Assembly: GCA_009760885.1 (NCBI GenBank)
Contig: CM019701.1
Coordinates: forward strand, 11,243,963-11,307,962
Source of the DNA: Achatina immaculata
Taxonomy: Eukaryota > Mollusca > Gastropoda > Stylommatophora > Achatinidae
Reading direction: 5' to 3'
DNA length: 64,000 bases
The translations under genes and the position numbers were made by a program. Positions within the stretch are counted from its first letter, which is position 1. Every line of letters begins with the position of its first letter. Below the pieces are notes generated by a model. The model saw nothing but the letters and a program-made list of their open reading frames with translations. It was not told the DNA's origin and ran no database searches. Positions 1 through 54,109 of this stretch are shown here, piece by piece.

Positions 1-756
1 AAATAACACAATAATTGGTGTATAAGTATACAACTATACACTAAACACTGCAGTAAAGCTGTGATACTAGAATGTATAAAATCGGAAAAAAGTAGGAGCA
101 GCTTTATTACTTAACGATTACAAAGTTGTGACGTTTCGGCGTGAGCCTTAATCATACAAAAACATAGAGGACGAAGAAATAGGGACAGGAGATAAAGTAT
201 AGATTTACATTTTTTTTTTTTAAATTAAAAAAAAATTTTTTTAAGGAGTACTTAGCTGTAAATTGCAAGGTGTGGCTTGTCTGGCGGTGTGTGTCAGGAA
301 TGGATCTGGTAGGACGTGGAAATTGTTTAAATAGAGACCTGTGACATGTGGTCAGTGGGTTGTAACTGGGGGTGGTGGATGGGGAACCGGGGAGGGGAGA
401 GAGAGTGACGCACTCCTGGCTTAGCTAGGAGAATTTGAAAATGGTGATTGGGGAAGAGGTGTTGCAGAGAAAATAGCGGGGTTGCAGAGTGATGCTGTGA
501 GTAAGTTTGAAAAGTAAGAAGGGGTGGATTTAGTGGAGAGGTACTATAATGATTGAAGAAGATGATGTTACGTGTAACTAAACAGCGAGTTTAACCCATG
601 TGGTTCCAGCGTCCCATAATTTTGAATGTAGCGGTTCTCAAGTGCCAGGCGGCTTGTGTCATCTGCGTGACATTGTTTAATGGCTGTTACCAGAAAATCA
701 GATTTGCCTCTGTGGTTGGGGCCTAACTTAAAAAAAAAAGAGTTTGAAACAGACAT
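1..756 (-). mobile_element. Penelope-like element, 3' fragment
   Basis: Minus strand 756-568 encodes the C-terminal half of a GIY-YIG-type frame (VTAIKQCHADDTSRLALE...YIQNYGTLEPH), nearly the same as the C-terminus of the copy at 56,405-57,955. Bases 1-567 match that copy's terminal repeat, including the tract around 133-150 that reads aaggctcacgccgaaac on the minus strand. The reverse transcriptase and the N-terminal endonuclease part are absent. It may continue left of the window. Confidence 0.75.
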
Positions 757-979
757 TGAATGCTTGGCTTAAAAAAATACCCTTTTAGTGACTTTCTTTA
801 AGTTGTAAAAAGCGTTAGAAAACACGCAAATGTAGATAAGTTTAAATAATATCTCATATTTGTATTTGATAACATTTTTTTGCGATAGCCAAAGGGTCTG
901 TTCCTAAATAAACAGTGAACCATCATTTCGTCTTCGAAGCGAGATAACACAGTTTTTCACTTGATATTATTTGCAGCAG

Positions 980-2085
980 TATTCTCCCCTCATCTTCTAT
1001 AGACTACTCATAGGTATTTGATTGTGTACAACACCAGAAACTTTGGGAAATAACGGAAAAAATGGAATTTCCAACACATTTGATACAATTAACATCACCG
1101 CTGTATCTAGACCAACAAGCAGCAGTAAGAATAAATGGTGAAACAACAAGTTGGTTTGACATAAAACAAGGAGTCCGTCAGGGGTGCATATTGTCACCCT
1201 ACTTATTTAACTTGTATACTGAAAATATAATGAGGAATATTAGAGAAGATGTAGACAAAGAATATTACGATGCCATAACAATTTGAGGTTATGAAATTCC
1301 ACAGATTATATATGCTGATGACACAGTATTGCTGTCCACAACACAAGAAGGAATGGAAAAACTAATTATGTCAGTCCATAAGGACAGCGAAGAGCAAAAC
1401 CTCTATCTTAATGCGAACAAAACTAAATTGATGACAACTGACAAAACAAACAAGGCAGCTGAAATATGTATCAATGAGGAAAAATTGGAAGAAGTCGAGA
1501 GTTTTGTATATCTTGGATCATTACTAACTAATAATGGAGATACAATGAGGGAAATTAAAAGGAGGACATCTATCGCTCTTCAGAAAGTAAAACAACTAAA
1601 GAATCTGTGGAGAGGAACAGACAGAAATACAAAAATAAGATTTTTAAGGGGATGCATCTTTCCCATCGCAATATATGCCTGTGAGACCTGGACATTTCAC
1701 AAAACAGCTGAGAAACACATAAATGCCTTTGAATATAAATGGTACAGAAGAGTTCTTCAAATATCATGGTCACAAGAAAGAACAAATATATTTATGCAAA
1801 GTATAAATGAAGAAGGCTAGCTAGTAAAGAGGATTAAACAAAGAAAACTTAAATATTTTGGACACATTAAACGTCATGATAGCCTAGACAACCCGTCTTG
1901 GAAGAGTACATAATGAGAAAAAGAAAGAGAGGAAGACCAAGGCGAAGATGGCTACAAGACATCGTTGATGATCTGCAAATGGATGCATCAGCAGCAGGCC
2001 ATCTTGCTCACAACCGAGGGGCCTACAGGCGTGCTGTTAGGGAGGTAAAGTTCGGCAAGGGTAATGCAAATGAATGAATGAATTC
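980..2085 (+). mobile_element. RTE-like non-LTR element (family A), broken 3' part
   Basis: Similar to the element at 37,431-39,139 but truncated at the start of RT motif A (a decayed IDYS.RYLIV). Motif B GVRQGCILSPYLFNLY is intact; motif C reads YADDTVLLS after an in-frame stop near 1284. The C-terminal thumb region follows with frameshifts around 1795 and 1890. It ends in an (ATGA)n tail near 2070-2085, as does the intact copy. The element is inactive. Confidence 0.85.
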
Positions 2086-2364
2086 GCCTTTGAAAAAAAA
2101 ATTATTTAACATATGGACGAAGCTTATGTTTAAGTAGCCATTGCATGATCTCAATTTCTGTTAAAATTTGACATTTATATATTCGATCCATTTTTCCCCA
2201 GTATTTTGCAGTAAAGAAGAAGTCTGTTCACACATTTAGTTATTCGCTTACCAATCTACTTACAACTCTTTTTATTCTTATTAGTTTTGTTTTTCTTGCT
2301 ATCCTCCTTTGCTTATCTATGTGAGGATTTTTAATCTCTGTGTCATTTAGTATTCATCAGACAT

Positions 2365-2515
2365 CTGTAGGAGACCATGTGTGAATGTTCTGTGTATCAA
2401 ACGTTCGATATATGTGGGAGATCATGCGTGAATGTTTGTATCTCAAAGATTCAATATCTGTAGGAGACCATGTGTGAATGTCTACATCTCAAACATTCCA
2501 TATCTGTGGGAGACT
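2365..2515. repeat. Minisatellite, about 50 bp x 3
   Basis: Three imperfect copies of a unit containing ggagaccatgtgtgaatg followed by tctcaaa.attc.atatctg. Confidence 0.7.
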
Positions 2516-2621
2516 GAATCTAAGTGACGGAATTTCTGTGTCATGACCTCGTTCCCTTGTCGGGTGTCAAGATTTTCGACCAGACAGATATTGATAGCTT
2601 CAGTATAAAGCACCTTTATTT

Positions 2622-2678
2622 TGGAGTGTGTAAACTAGGAAAAATGTAGGAATAGCTTTATTACTTAACGAAGGTTAA
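2622..2678. mobile_element. Penelope-like terminal repeat fragment
   Basis: Short match to the outer end of the Penelope-like terminal repeat (taaactaggaaaaatgtagg, then agctttattacttaacga). It breaks off before the conserved gtgagcc tract. Confidence 0.5.
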
Positions 2679-2699
2679 AGAGATGTGAGATAGCGAAAT

Positions 2700-3410
2700 T
2701 TATTAGTGCACTTTACTCTAGGGGATGGGTGGGGGGTGGGAGGTTGCTTGTTACTACCTGAGTCCGTGGTTCAAGTCTCAGGTAAATCTCTTGTCTATTT
2801 TCTTTTTTTCACGTATAAGATGCTTTATCTACGATTTTTCGAAGTTTAGCCACACACCACTGTGCTCTATCATTTTATGAACTTCACGAACCAGCGGCAT
2901 CTGCTCCCTGGAACTTCTTGATCAGGTGTCTGTAGTGTTATTTGTTTTTGACGTTTCACATTAGGTGATAAATGACAGGTGTTAAACTCCTAGACAGTTA
3001 TCGAGAATTACTATTTATTTCATTGTATTGGCGTTCAAAATTATGGAACTGTTACACTATCATATAAACATTTGCTTTAAAGTGGAATGGGCTGAACAGA
3101 AATAGTCGATGACGTGTGTTAACGCACAAAAAAGTAAACGGCCCCGCTGAGACACGAAGTTCATAAAGTTTGAAAACAAAACATCTTTCGACATCAGCAC
3201 AACACAAAGACATACATTTCAGTGATTGAGAAGTAAATCTAAAAATTCCTGAACCAAACTTGTAAGAATAGAATTTTTACGATAGAGTATTATTCATGGA
3301 AATGGTTAGTTATATTACACCTGTAAAATACGATTTGAATACCAGTCTAGTAACACTTTTCAAGGCTCTAATAGGGCATTGAAGCAAGACTCACACGTTC
3401 TCCTAGCCTC
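2700..3410. other. No recognisable feature
   Basis: AT-rich sequence with no credible exon, element domain or tandem repeat that I can support. Confidence 0.5.
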
Positions 3411-3414
3411 TGCT

Positions 3415-3735
3415 GCCCAAGCCTACCTCATCTTCCAGTTGGTGAACCTTGATATACCAAGCAATCTGCCCAAGTCTGTCTCTACAAGTCGGTGAACCTT
3501 GATATACCAAGCAATTTGCCCAAGCATATCTCTACAAGTCGGTGAACCTTGATATACCAAGCAATCTGCCCAAGCGTATCTCTCTTACCAGTTGGTGAAC
3601 CTTGATATACCAAGCAATCTGCCCAAGTCTGTCTCTACAAGTCGGTGAACCTTGATATACCAAGCAATCTGCCCAAGCCTACCTCACCTATCAGTTGGTG
3701 AACCTAGATACCAAGCAATCAGCCCAAGTTAATTC
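3415..3735. repeat. Minisatellite, about 50 bp x 6
   Basis: Tandem unit centred on ggtgaaccttgatataccaa followed by gcaatctgcccaag, with variable links between copies. Confidence 0.85.
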
Positions 3736-3779
3736 ACAAAACCAGCAGACAGCCAATAGGGACAGCAAATCAGTTAAAG

Positions 3780-4325
3780 GTGAAATCAACGCTTCTTGTC
3801 AGAAGGAAACGATTCCCGGCGGAGACATGTTGACTGCTCGTCAGAGCACAGTGCTTGAACATCATTAGCAAACGGACATGCACGTAACCATTAGACTGAT
3901 CATGCCACAGACAGACAGATGGAACTGATGTCATCCTCGTGGACCAAAGCCAGGTGGTGATGGAGTCGGTCTGCAGCTCTGACGATTCTGGGACTACTGA
4001 ATGCAGTGTTGCTACTGGATACACCACAACCATCACCCTCGCAAAAAGCCTAAGGATCATGCTGTGGAACACTCAAGATCGTGGACAAAAGAAGCTAGAA
4101 CTTCACATGGTCTTAAAAAAATAAGATCCACATAGCCTGCATCCAAGAACCCCATCTTTAGATTCTCTGCCAGGGAATGTGGCATGTTTAGACGACACAG
4201 ACCAAACACCGAAAAGGAAGAGTATTGCCATTATGGTATAAAGCACGGAGAATGAAAAGAACAAATGCACACTATTTAAACAATTGCAAGTGCAATGTAG
4301 ACTTCTCACAGAAATAAGGAAAAAA
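3780..4325 (+). mobile_element. I/Jockey-type non-LTR element, 5' endonuclease start fragment
   Basis: In shifted frames the plus strand reads LRIMLWNTQDRGQKKLELHM, then KIHIACIQEP-like residues. This matches the opening of an APE-type endonuclease domain in I/Jockey-type elements (..I..WN..G...K...L...L....I.IA.IQE). Stops and frameshifts show it is dead. It ends just before a Penelope-like terminal-repeat fragment. Confidence 0.6.
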
Positions 4326-4365
4326 TGACTACCTTAATAATATACTAAAGACCATGCTAGAAGAA

Positions 4366-4432
4366 ATGTATAAACTAGGAAAAAAGTAGGAACAGCTTTA
4401 TTATTTAACGATAACACACTTGTGACGTACTA
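4366..4432. mobile_element. Penelope-like terminal repeat fragment
   Basis: Matches the outer terminal repeat (tataaactaggaaaaaagta, agctttattatttaacga, cttgtgacgt) in the same orientation as the copy at 1-756. Confidence 0.55.
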
Positions 4433-4469
4433 GAAGAAAAGGTGGAAGGAGAAAGAACGAAAGGTATAT

Positions 4470-5190
4470 GTATCTTATCTTATATCCTTCCCGTGCCGTT
4501 AAACGTCACATAGGGCTCGCAAAGTAGTTCGCCAATTTTTCCTGTCTTCGGCGAGTCTTTCAACCTCATCAAAGGATTTTATGCCTGTTAACTTGGCCTC
4601 TCTTAATAATGTCCTCTTCAGAGTTTCACGCGGTCTGCCTCTTTTTCTTCGGCCTGTTGTGTTCCACTTGATAGCTTGTTTTGGGATTCTCTGATCATTT
4701 CTTCTCATCAAGTGACCAACATATGTCCATCTCCTTTTCCTGATCACCCATGAGACTGGTTGTTGTTCAGTCATCTGTCTTATCTCTGCATTGTTCTTGA
4801 ATTCATTCCACTTGATGCCGAGTATTTTCCTTAGGCATTTGTTTTCAAAAGAGTCTAATTTCTTTTCTATTTCTTTAGTTGTTTTCCAGCTTTCACATGC
4901 ATAAAAGAGAGTGGATATTACATTTGAATTGAATAGTCTTAACTTGGTTTTTGTGCTTATAACTTTTGAATTCCATATGTTCTCAGGATTCTTGAAGATT
5001 GATGCTGCTTTTGCAATTCTGATCCTAACTTCCTTTCTGGTGTCACCATCCTGGTCTATGTAGCTGTCAAGGTATGCAAATTGATTGACTTCTTCAATAT
5101 CTGTCCCTTCTATGTGTATTTTTCCATTTTGATTGAGAGGAATTTTCATTATTTTTGTTTTGTCCTTGTTAATTTCAAGTCCTATATATA
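4470..5190 (-). mobile_element. RTE-like non-LTR element (family B), 3' part
   Basis: Minus-strand frame of about 230 codons covers the end of RT and the C-terminus: GLEINKDKTKIM, AYLDSYIDQDGDTRKEVRIR, FKNPENIWNSKVI, FYACESWKTT, KCLRKILGIKW, RRWTYVGHLMRRND, RGRPRETLKRTLL. The GRPRE and VGH..RR motifs are typical of RTE-type C-termini. The 3' end reads aacggcacgggaaggatata. It is the longest uninterrupted C-terminus of this family here, and its 5' side is cut by a TA/TG microsatellite. Confidence 0.85.
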
Positions 5191-5277
5191 TGTATATATA
5201 TATGTATATATATATGTATATATATATGTATATATATGTATATATATGTATATATATATATGTATATATATATATAT
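5183..5277. repeat. (TA)n/(TATG)n microsatellite
   Basis: Uninterrupted tatatatgtatatata pattern. It produces spurious tyrosine/isoleucine-rich frames on both strands. Confidence 0.95.
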
Positions 5278-5278
5278 G

Positions 5279-5400
5279 GGAAAATAACATAAGAGAGTGG
5301 ACTAGACTCAGCCTAGCTGAGTGCACCATCAAGACGAGGAAGCGAGGAAATTGGAGATTCATTACCACGAGCCTTCGCGCTGAAGACAGCACATGATGAT
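5279..5400 (+). mobile_element. Non-LTR element C-terminal fragment
   Basis: Plus strand reads IREWTRLSLAECTIKTRKRG then WRFITTSLRAEDST and stop, followed by a (GAT)n-like tail. The W..L.LAE..R.TR.R..WR pattern is a common C-terminus of non-LTR polyproteins. It does not match families A or B here. Confidence 0.55.
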
Positions 5401-5736
5401 GATAATCATGTACAGTATTGAACTTTTGGTTTTAAAACTGCTAGTCTACCCTACACTGATCACGTCTGTTTTCAATCATTCACATCTGCCACGAACGATT
5501 AGAAGGTGAGTGTCTTTTTCTTTAATTTATTATCTGAATTTTTTCTCCATATCAGTCTGCCACAAACGGGGAATGTAATGTTATATTTACAAATATAAGC
5601 ATCAGAGAGTTTCGACAGTGTTTTCCGCTCTAGTTTAGATGAAATTTTCGCTAGATTTCTGCCACTAAACACGTATCAGATATTGCTTTCTGGCTCTCAT
5701 ATCGAGAATGTCTCGTAGCTAATGATTCTGTTAGTC

Positions 5737-6302
5737 TTATATCAGCCGGCATGAAAGTCATAGATATCTGTCTGTCTTATATCAGCCGGCATGAAAGTCA
5801 TAGATATCTGTCTGTCTTATATCAGCCGGCATGAAAGTCATAGATATCATGTCATGGGTTCGATCCCGGGACCGAAAAAAAAGCAACAACTCACAAGACC
5901 TCTGGGAGTCATGACCCAGAGGGGCCCACCCCCCTTAGAGTGTCAGGAGTTTAAAGGGCCGAAACACTTGTCTGAGGGGGTACTTCCTCTGATGATCTGA
6001 AGGAGTTGTGTTGTTGTTCCGCTCTCTACGGTAGAGAGTTTCCTACATACATATATCTGTCTGTCTTGTATCAGCCGGCATGAAAGTCATAGATATCTGT
6101 CTGTTTTATATCAGCTGGCATGAAAGTCATAGATATCTGTCTGTTTTATATCAGCTGGCATGAAAGTCATAGATATCTGTCTGTTTTATATCAGCTGGCA
6201 TGAAAGTCATAGATATCTGTCTGTTTTATATCAGCCGGCATGAAAGTCATAGATATCTGTCTGTTTTATATCAGCTGGCATGAAAGTCATAGATGTCATC
6301 AG
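5737..6302. repeat. 40-bp minisatellite split by an insertion
   Basis: Unit tatcagccggcatgaaagtc followed by atagatatctgtctgtctta. Three copies lie before an insertion at about 5848-6055 and about six after. Copies differ mainly by ccggc/ctggc and tctta/tttta. Confidence 0.9.
5848..6055 (+). mobile_element. Possible SINE-like insertion inside the 40-bp array
   Basis: About 200 bp interrupting the tandem array. Near its start it has gggttcgatcccgggacc, which matches a tRNA T-arm / polymerase III B box (GGTTCGANNCC). An A-rich tract and a GC-richer body (cctctgggagtcatgaccca) follow. No A box was seen, so it may be a 5'-truncated tRNA-derived SINE; the family is not recognised. Confidence 0.45.
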
Positions 6303-6855
6303 AGAAACTAACCTGGATATAAACATATCAGAAGAATGAAGTCTTTACAACTGTTGAATCAGTAATGAAATTTAAAAAAAGAAAAAAAAATAGAAGGAAA
6401 GAAAAGTGAGTCTCAAGTGTACATGTATTGGGCACATACCTTGGAGAAAGTAGAAAATAAGGTAGAACTAAATCTTTTGTGACTGAGAACATGAATAATG
6501 AAAAACATAAAAACTAAGTGGTAAAAGAAGGTTGGGGACACAATACTTTACTGAAAGCCAAGTTTAAGGGAGGGGCTGGTTTGGTGAGCAAGGAAAAGTG
6601 ATATAGATGGGTGGACAGCACAGAGAGATAGGTGGACAACAATAATAGATAGACTGACAACTTCAAGAGATGGACATCTTGGCTGGATGCACCATCACAG
6701 TAAAGGATTGAGAAAACTGGAGACATATTTGCAGTCAAACTTCTTTGTTGAAATGGAAAAGAAAAAGTTATTAAAAACAAAAATTTGTCTAGGCACAGGC
6801 GTGGACTACCCTGGTGGCAGCAGAAGACTGGTGGCACCATCAGGAGAGCTGTAAG

Positions 6856-48824
<41,969 letters not shown>

Positions 48825-48945
48825 GTTTTTTAAAATTTACTTTGATTGTTTTTGTTTGCAAAACCAGTTTATGCACTGTTTTTAAATGTATTTTATTTCC
48901 GGAAACCACACAAGAGTTTATATTAACCCTGCCTAATTCTTGATT

Positions 48946-49025
48946 ATATATATATATATATATATACTTTATATATTGAATTTATATATAGACTCTATAA
49001 TGAAAAGATGCTGTTATATAAAGAC
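48946..49025. repeat. (TA)n microsatellite and short duplicate
   Basis: A tatata run at about 48,947-48,966, then a 33-bp direct repeat containing agactctataatgaaaagat and gctgt. Confidence 0.9.
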
Positions 49026-49792
49026 TCTATAATGAAAAGATGCTGTACAGGTAAAACCGGCATTGATTTGGTACATGGGACCCAGATAGAAAATCTTGAT
49101 TATGCAGATGACATAACTCTTATCAGTGACAATGTGAAATAGATGCAGGAAAAAACATTCCCTGTCTTACTTGGCTAGCAAAATAGGTCCTGAAATTAAC
49201 AAAGACAAAACAAAAATAATGAAACTTCTCATTAATCAAGAAAGAAAAATATATGTAGAAGGAACAATTGTTGATAAAGTAAACCAATTTATATACCTTG
49301 GCATTTACATAGACCAGGATGGTGACACCAGGAAGGAAGTTAGAATTAGAATTGCAAAAGTAGCATTGTTCTTAAAAAATCTTGAGAACATATGGAATTC
49401 AAAAGTTATAAGCATAAAAACCAAGTTAAGATTATTCAATTCAAATGTAATATCCACCCTCATTTATGCATGTGAAAGCTGGAAATCAACTAAAAAAATA
49501 TACAGGAAATTATACTCATTTGAAGATAAATGCCTAAGGAAAATACTTGGTATAAAGTGGAACGAATTCAAGAACAACGCAGAAATAAGGCTGATGAGCA
49601 AACAACAACCTGTCTCATGGCTGATCAGAAAAAGAAGATAGACATATGTAGGCCATGTGATGAGAAGAAACAATCAGAGACTAACATACAAGCTATCAAG
49701 TGGAGCACAACAGGTCAAAGAAAAAGCGGTCGACTATGTGAAACTCTAAAGAGGACGTTTAACGGCACAGGAAGGATGTAAGATGTAAGAAT
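49005..49792 (+). mobile_element. RTE-like family B element, 3' part
   Basis: Plus strand: ATGACATAACTCTTATCAGT encodes the end of ADDITLIS (motif C), then KIGPEINKDKTKIMKLLINQ, FIYLGIYIDQDGDTRKEVRI, LIYACESWKSTKKIYRKLYS, KCLRKILGIKWNEFKNNAEI and the 3' end ggcacaggaaggatgtaaga with tail gatgtaagat. Frames shift near 49,640 and 49,150. Confidence 0.88.
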
Positions 49793-50460
49793 CCTTGATG
49801 GACATGGACCCACTTACATATGACTAGTTTTGATGTGAATATCTTTGTATAGCATAATACTCTGACATCTGTGTAGAAAGTGAATTCTGTCAATCAGCCT
49901 CCATCAAGCCAGCCTGCTTCCTTTCTTCTTCTTCTAACAAGATTTATACATTATTTGTACAATAATTATAGAAGAACAATGTCATTTACACATTTTCTTC
50001 CAGGATATTTCAGCTTCAGTGACAGCAGACAGACATAGTATCTCAACTTTGATTACCAACATTTTTTGTTCAGTGAAAATCTCATTTTACACTAGCATGT
50101 TTTATGTCATTTTTACTGCATTTTGCAGAATGTTCACATTGTGGGGTTTTTCATGTGTCAGAGCTTGGGCAGTTAAAAATTATGGGGTCTTTCATGTGTC
50201 AAAGTTTGACTGTTAAAACATTCCAGCTACAAAAAAACCTTTACCAGTAGGGACTGTACTGTATGTTCGTAGCAGTAGATATATAGTATGGAGTTTGTCT
50301 TTAGGGCTCTTGCACTAACAGTTTGGAGAATATGTTGTTTAGAGTTATGTTCTCTGTCAATATAAGAAAAAAAAATGAGCACTTACAATTTTTAATAGGG
50401 CACAAAGAAACAGAAAAAAATTTTATGGTAGTCAGAATTTTTATTTCTGGAAAGGATAAG
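49793..50460. other. No recognisable feature downstream of TTC38
   Basis: No exon, element domain or array supported. Confidence 0.4.
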
Positions 50461-50461
50461 T

Positions 50462-51500
50462 TAGAACAAACAAACAAACATGCTTTATTTTCAAAGGGTT
50501 AAGAATTGGGCACATCTGACATTTTGCCCTTCATCATACAGCTTTCACTCAGTCACAGTCATTCAGCATTTGTTAATGAGCGTAATAATCATGAAGACAC
50601 ATTAAATGATTACATAAATAAATAATAAACTTATCTCTTGTCCATACATTCTACACTCTGATTTATGTAACAAAATTTATTCATTCGAAACTAACAAATT
50701 TATAGAAAAGCAGTATTTAAAAAAAAAAAAAAAATTACACTCAAGCCATACCTTAAACGATGCTTAGGGAGGCATATAGTCCATATCAAACAGATGTTGA
50801 CAAAGTTTAAAGTTATAAGAACGAATATTGCTTTTAAGTTTTACGTGAATTGGTAGGGCATTCCAAAGGTGGGCAGCTGAGTAAGAGAAGCTTTTTTTTA
50901 AACATGTCAAGCCTTGGTTTTGGGAGAATACAATTGCTTAAGCGTTGACTGTGTTTTGGGTTGGATTTGAATGACGACCACAGATAGGGTGGAGCATTGT
51001 GCGATAGAATTTTATGAATTAACTTGGCCTTGTTGAAAAGAAATCTTTTCTTGAGGGGTAGAATATCAAGTTGTTTGTACTTATTTGTAATACGTGCTGC
51101 GTGTTTGTCATTTATAAGCTTTACTGCTCGTTTTTGAAGTGAGTAAAGTCTTTTCATGTTTGACACGAAACAACCATCCCAGACTGTGGAGCAGTAGTCC
51201 AAGTGTGTTTGTACCTGTGATATTTAGTATATTTTTCTGGTGTCTATGTCAAGAAAATATTTAATTTTAGTAAATTGGTAAACATTTTGTGCAGTGAGTT
51301 TGGTTAGATTGTCTACATGATGATTTCAGCTGAGGTGGTGGTCAATCATGAGACCTAGAGTTTTATGTTCACTAACGTTCTCTATCTGTGAAGTTCCAGC
51401 ATGGTGTGGTAGTGTTGTTGTTGGTGAATTTGTTAATTTCTGTCTTGTTATGAGCATGGATTTTGTTTCGCTGGTGTTTATGAGCAGTCTGTTATTGAAA
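50462..51500 (-). mobile_element. CR1/L2-like element, 3' third
   Basis: Minus strand: INTSETKSMLITRQKL, LGLMIDHHLS (51565-51326), then MDYCSTVWDGCFVSNMKRL, LQKRAVKLINDKHAARI, LFNKAKLIHKILSHNAPPYL (51202-50834). The 3' UTR holds agggttaagaattgggcaca and an (AAAC)n-type tail near 50,470. Third substantial copy of the family here. Confidence 0.85.
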
Positions 51501-52090
51501 GAACAAAAATTTGATTTCTGGAAAGCATAAGGCAGAAAGAAAAAAAATTTGACTTCTGGAAACATAAGGTAGAAAGAAAAAATATTTGATTTCTAGAAGG
51601 CAAAATGTAGATAGAACAAAAATTTGATTTCTAGAAGGCATGAGGAGAAAAAAATGTCATTTAGATTCAGAAATGATAATCAAGATTTACCAAAGATCTC
51701 AATTCACTTTCTGCATTAATTTTTGCCAAGTTTTTTTTTTTTAACATCTTAAAATTTGACCACATTTTTGTGTTGCTTTGAACCAACTTGTTTATACTTC
51801 CAGGGTGTCTTTTTATCCTTTGATATAATGGGAGAAATGTTTTTTTTTTAACCATACTTGTTTATACCATATTGATATTATCAAAGACATTCCATTAGTT
51901 TTGTGAGGCCAGTTCTTGCCTTATGTGTTTAACATACTGATGTCTGTCCTCATGTTTGATTTATTAAACTTGCTCATGGGCTTGTTTAAAGTGAACAACC
52001 CTTTTTTTTTTTTGTAAGTGGTCCTTATTGGTAAACAGAACAGACTGTTTGAAGCTGGTCATTACATTACCCTGCAGAGATTTAAAGATG
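51501..52090. other. No gene; short tandem-like tract
   Basis: About four degenerate copies of a unit with gaacaaaaatttgatttctgg occur at 51,500-51,660. Nothing else is recognised. Confidence 0.5.
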
Positions 52091-52207
52091 ATACACAACA
52101 TATAAGAGTGAACTAACCATTTCTTTCAGTTTCTGTACACATTTAGTGATGTTGAACATAGTTTATTTCAAGATGTAGGATTAAAGAATATTATATTCAC
52201 ATGAAGA
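52091..52207. repeat. Dispersed 117-bp duplicate, copy 2
   Basis: Nearly identical to 46,325-46,441. The flanks of the two copies do not match. Confidence 0.85.
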
Positions 52208-52211
52208 CTTC

Positions 52212-52335
52212 TGGAGTTGGGGAAGGGAAGGTGGCCAGGCATGATACTGACCACATCACCCTCTAGTGTGCTGACAGGTCAAGGAAGATATGGTCACCAA
52301 CATCATATCCCTGTGTGCCTCTAAGGCATGACAGG
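52212..52335 (+). mobile_element. SINE body fragment
   Basis: aaggtggccaggcatgatac, tgaccacatcaccctc, gtgctgacaggtcaag and tctaaggcatgacaggattt correspond in order to the body of the SINE at 11,455-11,750. The tRNA-like head is missing. Confidence 0.55.
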
Positions 52336-52339
52336 ATTT

Positions 52340-52990
52340 AATCAATCAAGTGCCGTGCCGTGTGGCGTATGCGGTCATTTCTCTCCACAATTCCCTGTCT
52401 TTAGACTTGATTATGAGATCCGCCGGTAACTTTCTTCCTAGCCACACTGACAGCCCATCCAGTAACTTCTCTCTCTGTCTTCCTCTGTCTCTTCTTCTCT
52501 CAATTTTTTCAGTTGCCACAGCGTGCTCCAATTTTCCTCTTCTCAGAAAATGTCCTACAAATCTTGCTTGTCTGCCTCTGATCTTTGTTATAATTTGCCT
52601 TTTAACTCCAGCCTCTCTAAGGTTCTAAGGACTGTAATAGCCGGAGGAGGAGTGGAGGATAAGTTCTCCCCTCCAATTAAATGTCTCCAAGGCATGCGTC
52701 TCAAATAGCCTCTGACACTCCAAGTCCAGCTCCTGGCCTTCTCGTGGCAGAATTGTTTAAACTGACAGGAGAAGGGGAGAAAGGCGAGTATCTGGCGCCA
52801 GAAAACCAGACGCTTCGGGTAGATGAGGCTCGTTAGTCTTGGTTGGTAGCTCATCTAGGAGAAGGAAAACTCTGATTTCAAACCCCCTGCTACCTTGGCC
52901 AAAGTCAGGGGCTAGTGGAGTAAACCATAAATAAACCGATGGAAGGCAGTGGGAAACCAACACTGTACATCCCAAAGAACAATCATGATT
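52340..52990 (-). mobile_element. Non-LTR element 3' end, degenerate
   Basis: The minus frame ends ADLIIKSKDRELWREMTAYA, then TRHGT and stop. This is the DR..WR.M.A.A.RHGT C-terminus seen in many non-LTR elements. Upstream minus sequence reads RRMPWRHLIGGENLSS and GSRGFEI-like residues. The right edge (acctttaccttttac) resembles SINE 3' ends. Family not assigned. Confidence 0.45.
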
Positions 52991-53636
52991 ACCTTTACCT
53001 TTTACAGAAATTTAAGGTTCAACTCCTAGACACAATCTTCTAAGCTTAGTTTGCATTGTTGAGGCTCTCTAGCTTTTTTCATATGCAAGAAGGACTAGTA
53101 ACCACATGATTACTAGATTCTGCTCCCAGTCATTACATTTTAGGCTCTAACTCTTCCTGTTCTGCTCTTTCACTCTACTGTGCTCAGGCCTTGCTGTTTC
53201 CAGACTGTAAATTTTAACCCCAAGTCACAGACTTAGAGCTACAAAAACTGAAGGAAACAGATCTCTCTCATCAGACTACTCTCTGTTTCCAGGAGAATCA
53301 CAAGATGGTGAGACAGGGTGACTTTCCTGATGATCTCATTGTTTACCAAAATAATGTGAATTTTCTGATAAGCTCATTGATTACTAGTATAATGTGAATT
53401 TCCTTGTATTCTAATTGTTTATCAATAGAAAATTAATTTTCATCTTTAAAAAAATTTTTTTTAACCAAACATTTGAGTACAGAAAATTTTGAAACTTCAA
53501 CTTCTGTCCTTGGCTGTATTGTTTCTTCAACGCATACACTGTGCAAAAATACTGATTCCACAAAACAGAATTTGCAGTGAATATCTCACACATAAAATAA
53601 ATGAAAGAAAAGAGGGATGGATGTTTTTGCATTGCT
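52991..53636. other. No recognisable feature
   Basis: AT-rich sequence with two imperfect copies of a unit containing taatgtgaattt near 53,330-53,420. Confidence 0.4.
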
Positions 53637-53998
53637 AACCAGCCAGTCAGTTAGCCACCAGCCAATCAGTTAGCCACCATTTAGTCACTAGCCAGTCAGT
53701 TAGCCACCAACCATCCACAATTTAGCCACCAGTTAGTCACCAGCCAGCCAGCCAGTCAGTTAGCCCCAGTTAGCCACCAGCCATTTAGCCACAATTCAGT
53801 CACAATTTAGCCACCTGTTAACCAGTTAGCCACCAGCCAGCCAGCCAGTTAACCACCAGCCAGTCAGCCACCAATCATCCATAATTTAGTCACCAGTTAG
53901 TGAGTCAGCCAGTCAGTTAGCCCCAACCAGCCAGTCACTTAGCCACCAGCCAGTCACTTAGCCACCAGCCAGCCAGAGAGTTAGCAAGCAAGCAAGCT
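53637..53998. repeat. Degenerate array of agccaccagccagtcagtt units
   Basis: Irregular higher-order mixture of cagccagtcagttagccacc and ccatttagccacaatt-like units, about 18-20 bp basic step. Confidence 0.85.
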
Positions 53999-54109
53999 GG
54001 CATATAAAATATTCTGTATTACACTTCTAATTATAAAACTATTGAATTACAAACAACAAATTTAACACTAAATAGAACCTCTGATGGCCAGACGAAGGGG
54101 AAAGAACAA

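Noticed and set aside
5081..5396. Plus-strand frames rich in Tyr/Ile/Met
   Set aside because: They come from the TA/TG microsatellite and the antisense of the family B element.
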